Shown here: positions 8,989 to 16,370 of the stretch, piece after piece
Layout of the letters: every line of letters starts with the position of its first letter
Numbering within the stretch: the first letter of the stretch is position 1
Source: Hymenobacter sp. BT730
GTDB lineage: Bacteria > Bacteroidota > Bacteroidia > Cytophagales > Hymenobacteraceae
Length of the DNA: 64,000 nucleotides
Direction: 5' to 3'
Assembly (NCBI RefSeq): GCF_030542105.1
Contig: NZ_JAUOFB010000001.1
Coordinates: 744,001-808,000, forward strand
Notes under the pieces: model-generated
What the model saw: only the letters and a program-made list of their open reading frames with translations
Told to the model about the DNA's origin: nothing
Databases searched by the model: none
Made by a program: the position numbers and the translations under genes

Positions 8989-9555
8989 ATGAGTATTTTT
9001 GGAAACGACTCCCTGAAAGGCAAGAAAATAGCCATTGTAGCCACCGACGGCTTTGAGCAGTCGGAGCTGGAAAAGCCCAAGAAATTTCTGGAGGGCGAAG
9101 GCGCTACTACCCACATCATTTCCCTGAAGAGTGGCTCTATTAAGGGCTGGGACGAGAAAGACTGGGGAGATAAAGTATCCGTAGATAAAGTTATCGGCGA
9201 CGTGAACGTAGCTGACTACGATGCCTTGGTGCTGCCCGGTGGCCAGATGAACCCCGACGTACTCCGCACCGATAAGCAGACAGTCAGCTTCATTGGCGAA
9301 TTCGTACGCTCTGGCAAGCCCGTGGCCGCCATCTGTCATGGTCCCTGGACGCTGATTGAAGCCGGCGTAGTGAAAGGCCGCAAAGTAACCAGCTGGCCCA
9401 GCCTCCACACCGATTTAAAAAACGCCGGCGCTACCTGGGTAGATGAAACCGTGGTGGTAGATGGTAACCTGATTACCAGCCGCAACCCCCAGGACATTCC
9501 CAACTTCAACGAGAAGATTAAGGAAGCCCTGGTAAAAGAAAAAGTAAGTGCCTAG
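8989..9555 (+). CDS. DJ-1/PfpI-family protein
   Basis: A 188-residue type 1 glutamine-amidotransferase-like protein of the PfpI/YhbO group. The nucleophile elbow AAICHGPW holds the conserved Cys116-His117 pair, and KIAIVATDGFEQSEL near the N-terminus carries the conserved acidic residue. Family members act as intracellular proteases, deglycases, glyoxalases or chaperones, so the exact activity cannot be chosen from sequence. It is a single gene flanked by terminators on both sides. It is cytoplasmic, with no signal peptide. Its translated sequence has many lysines and acidic residues, typical of abundant stress proteins of this family. Confidence 0.92.
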   Translation: MSIFGNDSLKGKKIAIVATDGFEQSELEKPKKFLEGEGATTHIISLKSGSIKGWDEKDWGDKVSVDKVIGDVNVADYDALVLPGGQMNPDVLRTDKQTVSFIGEFVRSGKPVAAICHGPWTLIEAGVVKGRKVTSWPSLHTDLKNAGATWVDETVVVDGNLITSRNPQDIPNFNEKIKEALVKEKVSA

Positions 9556-9576
9556 CGCAGCCCGCTTTCCTACTGG

Positions 9577-9616
9577 CAGCGCCCCATCCGTGTTAGCACG
9601 GGTGGGGCGCTGTTTT
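9577..9616 (+). terminator. intrinsic terminator after the PfpI-family gene
   Basis: A 16-bp stem (CAGCGCCCCATCCGTG with CACGGGTGGGGCGCTG, one mismatch) and a four-base loop are followed by TTTT. It lies between the PfpI gene and the convergent DUF6992 gene. Confidence 0.88.
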
Positions 9617-9621
9617 GTGCT

Positions 9622-10122
9622 TTAGGAAACCAAGGCCAGCAGCGCTCCGGCATAGCGGTGGTACAGGAAGTAAAAGCCGGTATCAAACAAGAGCAAAAAG
9701 CCGCCCTGCAGCCACAGGGAACGGCCAAACCCCAGCAGGCGCTCCGGCCGCCGCGGCGCGCAGGCACCCCGCGCCCGCAGCCAGCTACCCACGCACAAAT
9801 ACGCTACGTCCAGCCCCACATTCAGCAGCAGAATCTTCTCCAGCATAAACTGGTCCTGCAGGCTGGTGACCAGCGTGAGGCCGGCTACCGGCCCCGGCTG
9901 CGCCCGCAGAATACCGGCCACGGCTAGGAGCAGGTTAATCATATTCCAGCCCGCGTTCATCTGGTGGAAAAAGTGAAGCTCCGTACGCCGGTCGGTGCGG
10001 GCTACCAGGTACCCACTTACCAGCAGGTTGAGCAGTGCCCAGGTGCCCAGCACGGCCATGGCATGCTCCGTGAGCAGTTCTCGTTGGTGGTGTAGCAGCG
10101 CAAGCGTAGCCGAGGTGTCCAT
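9622..10122 (-). CDS. DUF6992-like membrane protein
   Basis: A 166-residue integral membrane protein with about four hydrophobic segments: around residues 22-42 (AVLGTWALLNLLVSGYLVA), 56-72, 92-112 and 136-158. FHQMNAGWNMINLLLAVAGI and FMLEKILLLNVGLDVAYLCVG are characteristic of a Bacteroidota-restricted family of unknown function, which I recognise as DUF6992. It probably sits in the inner membrane. It is transcribed alone on the minus strand, downstream of the barrel gene and separated from it by a terminator. No function can be proposed. Confidence 0.72.
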   Translation of the reverse strand: MDTSATLALLHHQRELLTEHAMAVLGTWALLNLLVSGYLVARTDRRTELHFFHQMNAGWNMINLLLAVAGILRAQPGPVAGLTLVTSLQDQFMLEKILLLNVGLDVAYLCVGSWLRARGACAPRRPERLLGFGRSLWLQGGFLLLFDTGFYFLYHRYAGALLALVS

Positions 10123-10148
10123 GAGCGTGGCGGGAAAGACGAAAGCAC

Positions 10149-10182
10149 AAAAAAAGGAAGCCCGACCGGACTTCCTTTTTTA
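10149..10182 (-). terminator. bidirectional-looking terminator after the barrel gene
   Basis: A stem of AAAAAAGGAAG against CTTCCTTTTTT with a ten-base loop provides a T-run in either direction. On the minus strand it ends the transcript of the outer-membrane barrel gene at 10200. Confidence 0.75.
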
Positions 10183-10199
10183 TTAAGTCAGAGGGAGAC

Positions 10200-10898
10200 T
10201 TAGTTGTTGATGCCTACGCCCACATACACCTGAAACACACCGTTTTTGATATTGGTCAGGGTTTGTGCGCCAGCAGTTCTGGGGTCTTTAATGATGTCGT
10301 TGAGACCAGCCGTATAGCGGCCACCTACGCGGGCAGGACCGATACGAGCTTCCAGGCCACCGGCCAGACCGTAGTCCAGGCTGCTGTAGCTGTAGTCATA
10401 CACATACGAGCCATTGCTGCTCTGTTCGTTGGCAATTTTGCGGTCTAGGTCGCCTTCCTTTACTTTGGTCAGTAGGGATACCTGCGGGCCCACGTGAATG
10501 CTCACGTTATCGAGGAAGTTGTATACCAGCAGTACGGGTACCTGCAGGTAGTCGAGGCGGCGGGTTTCAGAGGAGGTGTTTGTTGGCGTGCCGCCTTTAA
10601 AGCCCTGGCGGCTATACAGGATTTCGGGCTGCAGCGAGAACTTCTCGGAGAAGCTGAACTGGGAATAGAAGCCGGCGTGGAAAGCCGTATAATTCTCTGT
10701 GTTGGTGTAGTTCTTCTTATCAGCGCCGCGGATATCCGCAAAGTTTACCCCGGCCTTAATGCCGAAGCCGCCATTGCGGGAATCGGTAGTGCCTTTGGGG
10801 TAGTCTGTAGAGGATAGGGCCCCGCCGGGACGTACCTGGGCCTGAGCAGTAGCAAGGGTGGCAGCGCAAACAGAGAAAAGGAGCAGAAGCTTTTTCAT
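10200..10898 (-). CDS. outer-membrane beta-barrel protein (PorT/OMP_b-brl type)
   Basis: A 232-residue secreted barrel protein. The start at 10898 gives a clear signal peptide (MKKLLLLFSVCAATLATAQA). The mature protein has alternating beta strands typical of the small Bacteroidota barrel family: GGFGIKAGVNFADIRG, AFHAGFYSQFSFSEKFSLQPEILYS, YLQVPVLLVYNF and GLAGGLEARIGPARVGGRYT. It ends in VYVGVGINN, which lacks the canonical terminal aromatic residue. It should lie in the outer membrane with eight or so strands, and has no assigned substrate. It is monocistronic, with its own terminator and a long 5' intergenic region shared with tRNA-Val. Confidence 0.87.
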   Translation of the reverse strand: MKKLLLLFSVCAATLATAQAQVRPGGALSSTDYPKGTTDSRNGGFGIKAGVNFADIRGADKKNYTNTENYTAFHAGFYSQFSFSEKFSLQPEILYSRQGFKGGTPTNTSSETRRLDYLQVPVLLVYNFLDNVSIHVGPQVSLLTKVKEGDLDRKIANEQSSNGSYVYDYSYSSLDYGLAGGLEARIGPARVGGRYTAGLNDIIKDPRTAGAQTLTNIKNGVFQVYVGVGINN

Positions 10899-11027
10899 AA
10901 GATATAGTCGTTCGGTGGAATTAGGAAGCACGGGCCTTGCCTATGCAAATCATATCCGCCTATACTTAGATGCAGGTAGAATGTTACATATCGTAGATAG
11001 GAGGGTAAAAAATAGGTCCGATTTTCG

Positions 11028-11057
11028 TTGCGAATGTGTCGGCTTCCTGTATATTTG
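11028..11057 (+). promoter_or_regulatory. Bacteroidota-type promoter for tRNA-Val
   Basis: A TTG at 11028-11030 and TATATTTG at 11050-11057, separated by 19 bases, match the Bacteroidota sigma consensus (TTTG or TTG, then TAnnTTTG). The tRNA starts 32 bases after the -7 box. Confidence 0.75.
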
Positions 11058-11089
11058 ACTTTTTACGGCCGCCGCCAGTGGACATGTCG

Positions 11090-11164
11090 GGGGCATTAGC
11101 TCAGTTGGTTCAGAGCGCTACCTTGACAGGGTAGAGGTCACTGGTTCGAGCCCAGTATGCCTCA
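11090..11164 (+). tRNA. tRNA-Val (anticodon GAC)
   Basis: A complete cloverleaf can be folded by eye. The acceptor is GGGGCAT with ATGCCTC (one G-T pair), followed by a D-arm GCTC/GAGC. The anticodon stem is CTACC/GGTAG around the loop TTGACAG, giving anticodon GAC for valine. The T-arm is ACTGG/CCAGT around TTCGAGC. The discriminator base is A and the CCA end is not encoded. A good promoter lies just upstream. Confidence 0.93.
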
Positions 11165-11299
11165 CACAGCGTCCACGTATCGTTTCCCAGGGCAGAAAGA
11201 GAGAATCTGCTAACGGTTGGCCAACGATACAACCCCGAATCTTGCATAAGAACCCGGTCAATAGACTGGGTTTTTTGTTGCTCCTTTGTTTCTGCTACG

Positions 11300-12208
11300 A
11301 TGCTTTCTATTGCCTGGGCTCCTCTCTACGCGCACTCCCTGCCGGCTGGCCATCGGTTTCCCATGCTCAAGTATGAGCTGCTGCCGGAGCAGCTGCTACG
11401 TGAGGGCATTATCCCGGAAAGCAGCCTGTTTGCCCCGCAACCCGCATCAGAATCCGATATCCGGCGCACCCATTCTGTCGATTACTATCACCGCTTGGTG
11501 CAGGGCCAGCTCACGCGCCACGAAGAGCGGGCCACCGGCTTTCCGTGGTCCCGGCAACTGATAGAGCGGGAAGTCACCATTCTGGGCGGTACAATAGAAT
11601 GTGCCCGCCGTGCCCTGCCCCACGGTATTGCCCTCAACATAGCCGGCGGCACGCACCACGCTTTCCACGACCGGGGCGAAGGATTCTGCCTGCTCAACGA
11701 CCAGGCCGCTGCCGCCCACTACCTGCTGGCCCACCCCGAGCTGGGCATTCGGAAGATACTGATAGTAGATCTGGATGTGCATCAGGGCAACGGTACGGCC
11801 TCTATTTTCCGACAGGAGCCGCGTGTGTTCACCTTTTCCATGCACGGGGCGCGCAACTACCCGCACCGCAAAGAACAATCCGATCTGGACCTGCCCCTGG
11901 CCGATGGGACCGATGATGCTACCTACCTGAAGCTGCTGGCCGACACCCTGCCCCGCCTGCTGGACGAAGTGCAACCGGATTTTGTATTCTACCTGAGCGG
12001 GGTGGATGTGCTGGCCACCGATAAGCTGGGCCATCTGGCGCTAACGCGGGAAGGCTGCCGCCAGCGCGACTATCAGGTGCTGGAGTTGTGCCACCGCCAC
12101 CGGCTGCCGGTGGTAGTATGCATGGGTGGCGGCTATTCTGAGCGCCTCGCCGACATTGTGGAAGCCCATGTGAATACCTACCGGGTAGCTGCTGAGCTAT
12201 TCGACTAA
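11300..12208 (+). CDS. histone deacetylase-family (AcuC/Apha-like) deacetylase
   Basis: A 302-residue zinc hydrolase of the histone deacetylase superfamily. The paired histidines lie in GGTHHAFHDR (His119-His120). The zinc ligands lie in DLDVHQGNGTA (Asp157/Asp159 and His161) and in YLSGVDVLATDKLGHL (Asp236). The catalytic tyrosine loop is CMGGGYSERL. All key residues are present, so an active enzyme is expected. Bacterial members deacetylate acetyl-lysine, acetylpolyamines or related amides, and the substrate here is unknown. No signal peptide is visible. It is transcribed alone after tRNA-Val and converges on the methyltransferase at 12232. Confidence 0.9.
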   Translation: MLSIAWAPLYAHSLPAGHRFPMLKYELLPEQLLREGIIPESSLFAPQPASESDIRRTHSVDYYHRLVQGQLTRHEERATGFPWSRQLIEREVTILGGTIECARRALPHGIALNIAGGTHHAFHDRGEGFCLLNDQAAAAHYLLAHPELGIRKILIVDLDVHQGNGTASIFRQEPRVFTFSMHGARNYPHRKEQSDLDLPLADGTDDATYLKLLADTLPRLLDEVQPDFVFYLSGVDVLATDKLGHLALTREGCRQRDYQVLELCHRHRLPVVVCMGGGYSERLADIVEAHVNTYRVAAELFD

Positions 12209-12231
12209 GAAAATTCAGGGTAGCAGCCTGC

Positions 12232-12957
12232 TTATGCTTCCTTCAGAATCACCACCTGCCACCGGAATGCCCAGCGCCAGCGCAAGGTGTAGTTCCGGAT
12301 GCCAGCCTGCTGCAACAGCTGCTGCCAATCCTGGCGGGTGAAGGCCCGGGCCACAGATAGGGGCGCATCATGCTGCACCAGGTAGGAGCCGCCCAATAAG
12401 CGGGTTAGCCATTTAATGCTATAGTAGGCCAGCGGGTGGCGGTGCAAATCATTGATGATGACGGCCAGGCTCGCTTGCTGCTGCCACTGCCGGAGTAGCT
12501 GGATCAGCTGCTCATCCGGAAAATGATGGCAGAACAGACTGCACGTCAGCACATCAAAGGCCTGCTGTTGAAATTCCGCCGCAAATATATCCTGCTGCTG
12601 AAAGGTGATTTCCGGGTAGCTCCGGCTTTTCTCCCCGGCATACTCCACCATAAAAGCATTGGCATCGATGCCGGTGAGGACCACGGGCACCTGGTGCCGA
12701 CGGGCCCAGCGGGCCAGGTAACGGAGCGTATCCCCGCCGCCGCTGCCCAGGTCGGCGAGGTGCAGGGGGCGGTTTGGGGGGAAGTGCGGCTGCAGGTGCG
12801 TTAGGGCATCGGTCAGCACGCTGTAGCCACCCAGGCGGGTGTTAATCAACTCCAGCTCATCCAGGTTTTGACGCAGGGCATCGGAGGCCAGCGTCAAATC
12901 ATCCATCAGCTCCGATTCAGTAGCGCGGCGCGTGAAGTTCAAGGAGGAATGCAGCAA
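12232..12957 (-). CDS. class I SAM-dependent methyltransferase of the type III PKS cluster
   Basis: A 241-residue methyltransferase. Motif I is LADLGSGGGDTLRYLARW and the following acidic residue lies in VVLTGIDANAFMVEYA. FDVLTCSLFCHHFPDEQLIQLL is motif IV/V-like. A C-terminal hydrophobic and aromatic stretch (YTLRWRWAFRWQVVIL) closes the protein. It starts 30 bases after the type III polyketide synthase gene on the same strand, so it is very likely cotranscribed and methylates the synthase product, by analogy with the methyltransferase of the Streptomyces srs phenolic-lipid cluster. The fold is certain; the substrate is inferred from neighbours. Confidence 0.85.
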   Translation of the reverse strand: MLHSSLNFTRRATESELMDDLTLASDALRQNLDELELINTRLGGYSVLTDALTHLQPHFPPNRPLHLADLGSGGGDTLRYLARWARRHQVPVVLTGIDANAFMVEYAGEKSRSYPEITFQQQDIFAAEFQQQAFDVLTCSLFCHHFPDEQLIQLLRQWQQQASLAVIINDLHRHPLAYYSIKWLTRLLGGSYLVQHDAPLSVARAFTRQDWQQLLQQAGIRNYTLRWRWAFRWQVVILKEA

Positions 12958-12987
12958 TAAGCGTGAAGAATATACCGGCAGGGCGTC

Positions 12988-14166
12988 TTAGTAGGCCAGA
13001 TGCTTTGGCGCCACTTCTGCCTGCCGGGCAGGTTGACTGCTACTGCTCTCTATAGGCTGATAGCAGACCTGCAGCAGCATGGCTTCCAGGGTAAGCCCTG
13101 GTCCGAAGGCAAAGCTCAGGACGGGGGCGCCCGCATCGGCCGGGGTCAGGCTTTGCAGCAGCTCCCGCAACACAAACAGAACCGTCGCCGACGACATATT
13201 TCCGTACTCGCGCAGCACCTTGTAGGCAAAGCGGTTGTCATGGCGCGAAATGCCCAGCTCCTGTTCAATGGTTTCCAGAATCTTGCGGCCACCGGGGTGA
13301 ATGGCAAAGGAATGAATGTCGGCCAGCTGCACGGGCAGGTTTTGCAACAGGCGCTCCGTCAGTTGCCGAATGCCCCGCTGAATCAGCTTGGGAACATAAG
13401 AAGACAGGGTCATTTCAAACCCAAAATCATTGATGTGCCAGGCCATGTCGTCGTGGCCGTCGGGCTCCAAGGCGCAGTGGAAGGCCTCCAAGGCCAGGCT
13501 GGGCCCCTGACTAGCCGGGCGTGCCTGCACCAGCGCCGCCGCCGAGCCATCACTGAACAAGGCATTAGAAACTAGGTGGTCATCTTCGGGACTTTTCTGG
13601 AAATGCAGCGTGCACAGCTCGGTGCATACAATCAACACCTGAGCCTTAGCATCAGCCCGACAAAAGGCATCGGCCAGCTTCAGGGCATTAAAGGCAGCAT
13701 AGCACCCCATAAAGTTCACGCAGGTGCGTTGCACCTCGGGCCGCAGGCCCAGCGCTTTTACCAGTTCAATATCCAGCCCTGGGGCATACATGCCAGTGCA
13801 GCTCACCGTAATCAGGTGGGTGATGGTAGCAGGCGTGGCCTCCGGCAGCTTTGCCAGACAATCCAGCACAGCCTCCACCGATAAAGGCAAGGCCTGCTCC
13901 CGGTAAACCTGTAAGCGCTGGCCCACGGTGGGAAACGGCTCCAGATCAGGAGTATTCGGGAAAAACTCAAACTCGCCATTGACGCGGGCATAATCGGCCA
14001 GCACCGAGTGCCGCTGCTCAATACCGGAAACCCGGTACAGGGCCTGCAGCTTACGGGTAGCAGCGGCATCAAATTGCAGGGCAGCCGCCATAAAACTGGC
14101 TATTTGCGCCTGAGCAATAGGGTGAGCAGGAGTGGCAGTGCCGATGGCACACAGGTAGCTGTTCAT
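12988..14166 (-). CDS. type III polyketide synthase (chalcone/stilbene synthase family)
   Basis: A 392-residue type III polyketide synthase, which condenses malonyl-CoA units onto an acyl-CoA starter without an acyl carrier protein. The catalytic triad is intact: Cys155 in CVNFMGCYAAFNALKLADAF, His290 in SFAIHPGGRKIL and Asn323 in EYGNMSSATVLFVL. The start at 14166 (MNSYLCAIGTATP) is chosen because this is where family similarity begins. Products in other bacteria include alkylresorcinols, alkylpyrones and phloroglucinols, and the ring type cannot be read from sequence. It lies between a flavoprotein and a methyltransferase in one operon, suggesting hydroxylation and methylation of a phenolic lipid. 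Confidence 0.92.
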   Translation of the reverse strand: MNSYLCAIGTATPAHPIAQAQIASFMAAALQFDAAATRKLQALYRVSGIEQRHSVLADYARVNGEFEFFPNTPDLEPFPTVGQRLQVYREQALPLSVEAVLDCLAKLPEATPATITHLITVSCTGMYAPGLDIELVKALGLRPEVQRTCVNFMGCYAAFNALKLADAFCRADAKAQVLIVCTELCTLHFQKSPEDDHLVSNALFSDGSAAALVQARPASQGPSLALEAFHCALEPDGHDDMAWHINDFGFEMTLSSYVPKLIQRGIRQLTERLLQNLPVQLADIHSFAIHPGGRKILETIEQELGISRHDNRFAYKVLREYGNMSSATVLFVLRELLQSLTPADAGAPVLSFAFGPGLTLEAMLLQVCYQPIESSSSQPARQAEVAPKHLAY

Positions 14167-14229
14167 TGGGCGCAGTATACGCAAATTACGCCCAGATAGG
14201 CACTGCGGATTGCCTATGCCAAAATTCAG

Positions 14230-15348
14230 TTAGAAACCCTGCCCGTGGGTGCGCCGCATGAGGAGCTGCACGCCGGCCGGCCAGTAGCGCATACCACCCA
14301 CCAGGGCCTCACTCAGCACCGGGTGTCCAAACAGCCCCTGCACTGCCCGGCCCACTCGTAGACGCGTGCCAAAATGCTGTTGCCAGCAACGGTGGTAGCG
14401 GGCCTCCAACTCGGGGCGGGCTATACGCCGGGTCAGGTACTCGTGGGCCAGCTCGGTGGCTAAAGCGGCTCCGTGTATGGCCATGGCCATACCATTGCCG
14501 CATAAGGGCGTAATCAGACCGGCCGCGTCGCCACACATCAGTACATGGTTTTCTACCGGGCTTTTGGGCGCAAAGGAAATTTCGTTGATAACCTCCGGCT
14601 GTGGGTACAGAAACTCCGCTTCGTGCAGGATAGTGCGCAGGTGCGGATTGCGGCCCAGCACCTGGGCTTCCATAGCCGGAATGGTACCGGCCGCTTTCAG
14701 GTTGCGGCGGCTAGTGAGGTAGCAGAAGCAGAACTTATTGTCCTCGATGGCCGAGATGCCCGCGTAGCCATCGGCAAAGTTATGCAGGGCAATAAGGTGG
14801 CGCGGCAGATCCAAGCGCACGTGGTACTTCACACCCAGGTAAGGGGAGCGTTGCTGAAAAAACGGACGCTGTAGCTGGCGGTCTAAGGCAGCGCGCTTGC
14901 CATAGGCACCCAGCACCAGGCGCGCCGTCAGAACACGGCCATCGGCCAGCTGCACGGTATGGGCGTCCTGTTCTGCATCAAACTGTACATCCGTTACGGT
15001 AGCCCGGAGCTCGAATTTTACGCCTCGCGCCAAGGCGCGCTGGTACAGGAAATGGTCGAGGGTGTAGCGGCTTACACCGAAGCCGCCCAGATCGAGCGGA
15101 GCGGTAAGGGTGCGCCCCGCTGGCGAGCTGAGCAGGAACTGAGTGATTTGGGCAGGGGCCAGCTCATCGGGCGGCACGCCCAGACGGTGCAGATACGGGA
15201 GCACTTCGTTAGAAACATACTCGCCGCATACTTTGTGAAAAGGGTAGGCTTTGCGCTCCACTACGGTCACTGCGTGGCCCCGCTCAGCCAGGTCCAGGGC
15301 AGCTGTCAGGCCAGCCAGGCCGCCCCCTATAATAAGGACACTCTGCAT
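14230..15348 (-). CDS. FAD-dependent oxidoreductase of the type III PKS cluster
   Basis: A 372-residue flavoprotein with the PHBH/geranylgeranyl-reductase fold. The N-terminal Rossmann motif is SVLIIGGGLAGLTAALDLAERG followed by VVERK, and the second FAD motif is LMCGDAAGLITPLCGNGMAMA. PFHKVCGEYVSNEV is typical of the geranylgeranyl-reductase-like subgroup. It is the first gene of a minus-strand operon with the type III polyketide synthase (63 bases downstream) and the methyltransferase. By analogy with SrsC it could be a monooxygenase that converts a resorcinol to a hydroquinone; an alternative is a saturating reductase of an isoprenoid chain. The start at 15348 places GGGLAG at the N-terminus; upstream in-frame codons have no family similarity. 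Confidence 0.85.
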   Translation of the reverse strand: MQSVLIIGGGLAGLTAALDLAERGHAVTVVERKAYPFHKVCGEYVSNEVLPYLHRLGVPPDELAPAQITQFLLSSPAGRTLTAPLDLGGFGVSRYTLDHFLYQRALARGVKFELRATVTDVQFDAEQDAHTVQLADGRVLTARLVLGAYGKRAALDRQLQRPFFQQRSPYLGVKYHVRLDLPRHLIALHNFADGYAGISAIEDNKFCFCYLTSRRNLKAAGTIPAMEAQVLGRNPHLRTILHEAEFLYPQPEVINEISFAPKSPVENHVLMCGDAAGLITPLCGNGMAMAIHGAALATELAHEYLTRRIARPELEARYHRCWQQHFGTRLRVGRAVQGLFGHPVLSEALVGGMRYWPAGVQLLMRRTHGQGF

Positions 15349-15443
15349 GGTTGGGTGAAAAAAAATATCGGAAAAGCCAAACAGCATGCAGCTTTTATCC
15401 CAAAGAAAGTATATATAGCTAATCAGTTTCACAATTAGCTGTT

Positions 15444-15451
15444 TACCTTTG
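15444..15451 (+). promoter_or_regulatory. possible -7 promoter box for the 15524 gene
   Basis: TACCTTTG matches the TAnnTTTG element and lies 72 bases before the start codon. No convincing -33 TTG is seen at the expected distance, so this is tentative. Confidence 0.35.
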
Positions 15452-15523
15452 TAAACTTAACCGAATACTTCACGTTACCTCAGTATTCGGCATTCCTCAT
15501 TTGTCCACACGCTACGGTATATT

Positions 15524-15898
15524 ATGATGAAACTCCTACGCTATATTTTGTTGCTATGCCTCTTATGTGCTGGCCCTCTGCGCATGAGTATTCCAGTTGC
15601 TGTGGCCCAGCCTACGGCAAAGCCCGCAGCTAAAACTGCTCTCGAGGAAAAAAGTCTGCTGGTGTTTCCTAACCCCAGCACCGGGATTGTGCATATCTCT
15701 ATTTCGGGGGCTGAAGGCCGCAAGATGGAGCTACGTATCCTGAACGTAATTGGAACAGTAATCTATCGTGAGTCACTGACAGAGCTCAACGACCGGTTCA
15801 CCAAAACGCTGGACCTAAGCAAGTTTGCCAGCGGATTGTACTATGTAAAGCTGGAGTCGGATGAGAGCAGCACCATGCGTAAGTTGGTAATTCGCTGA
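15524..15898 (+). CDS. short secreted protein consisting mainly of a T9SS type A sorting domain
   Basis: A 124-residue protein with a signal peptide (to about residue 30, AVAQ), a short Ala/Lys linker and then only a type IX secretion C-terminal domain. That domain contains LLVFPNPSTGIVHISISG, ELRILNVIGTVIY and the terminal FASGLYYVKLESDESSTMRKLVIR. The PNPSTG and G-x-Y-x-V-K-L motifs are diagnostic. Normal T9SS cargo has a large passenger before this domain, and here there is none. It may be a free-standing sorting domain, a decoy or regulator of the pathway, or a gene reduced to its 3' end with a new signal peptide. It has its own terminator, so it appears to be an intact transcription unit. 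Confidence 0.85.
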   Translation: MMKLLRYILLLCLLCAGPLRMSIPVAVAQPTAKPAAKTALEEKSLLVFPNPSTGIVHISISGAEGRKMELRILNVIGTVIYRESLTELNDRFTKTLDLSKFASGLYYVKLESDESSTMRKLVIR

Positions 15899-15921
15899 TA
15901 TAATCTGATATAATCAGAACG

Positions 15922-15972
15922 TACCATAACAGAAAAGCCGCCGTAATTACGGGCGGCTTTTCTGTTATGGTA
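15922..15972. terminator. long perfect terminator hairpin
   Basis: A perfect 21-bp stem runs from TACCATAACAGAAAAGCCGCC to its complement, with a nine-base loop. The T-run is inside the stem (CTTTTCTGTT), as often in Bacteroidota, and it can act on both strands. It ends the T9SS-domain gene. Confidence 0.85.
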
Positions 15973-16013
15973 CTTTGGCGAGAACTGAAGCTGCGCTGGC
16001 CAAAATCTTATTC

Positions 16014-16049
16014 AAAAAAAGCGGTGCTTCCAGAAGAAAGCACCGCTTT
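16014..16049 (-). terminator. terminator after the 38-codon gene
   Basis: A stem of GCGGTGCTT with AAGCACCGC flanked by a seven-base A-run on the + strand gives, on the minus strand, a hairpin followed by seven T. It sits 19 bases after the stop of the small minus-strand ORF at 16069. Confidence 0.85.
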
Positions 16050-16068
16050 AAAAAGCTGATGGAAGAGG

Positions 16069-16185
16069 CTAGCGCCGCCGTACCGGTACGGGTACCGGCT
16101 GCAAAGTGGCGTGCCGGGTAGGCCAGGAGTGGCGCAGTACCAGCGTAACTACAAGGGAAATTCCCGCAAAAATGGCCAATGACAT
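16069..16185 (-). CDS. very small predicted membrane protein (38 residues)
   Basis: A minus-strand ORF starts at the ATG complement at 16183-16185 and encodes MSLAIFAGISLVVTLVLRHS, then WPTRHATLQPVPVPVRRR and a TAG. The first 17 residues form one hydrophobic helix, followed by a basic, proline-rich tail. This is the layout of a single-span small membrane protein with the tail in the cytoplasm. A strong terminator begins directly after the stop codon, which argues for a real transcription unit in a stretch that otherwise has no gene. A longer ORF in another frame of the same strand runs through the terminator and is less credible. Function is unknown and no homolog is recognised. Confidence 0.5.
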   Translation of the reverse strand: MSLAIFAGISLVVTLVLRHSWPTRHATLQPVPVPVRRR

Positions 16186-16370
16186 AGGTTTCAGAGCTAA
16201 AAGTCAGAACAAAAAAACAACTGCACACTCCCACTGCTAATGCCCGAAGGCTCCAGCTGTTCGGGCTTATATAGGTTCAACCCTAAAACCCCCTGGCGGG
16301 TTTCCGGTGAAAGCGGCGGGCCAAGATAACCTGCCATCTTTGTGATGAAATAGTGCTGTTCTGCTTTTGT

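Noticed and set aside
11300..12208. Histone deacetylase-like gene as a sign of transfer from eukaryotes
   Set aside because: AcuC/Apha-type deacetylases are widespread in bacteria, and the motif forms here (DVHQGNGT) are bacterial.
15965..16234. 89-codon minus-strand frame around the small membrane protein
   Set aside because: It runs through a strong terminator and continues to the next hairpin; the 38-codon frame that stops before the terminator is more consistent.
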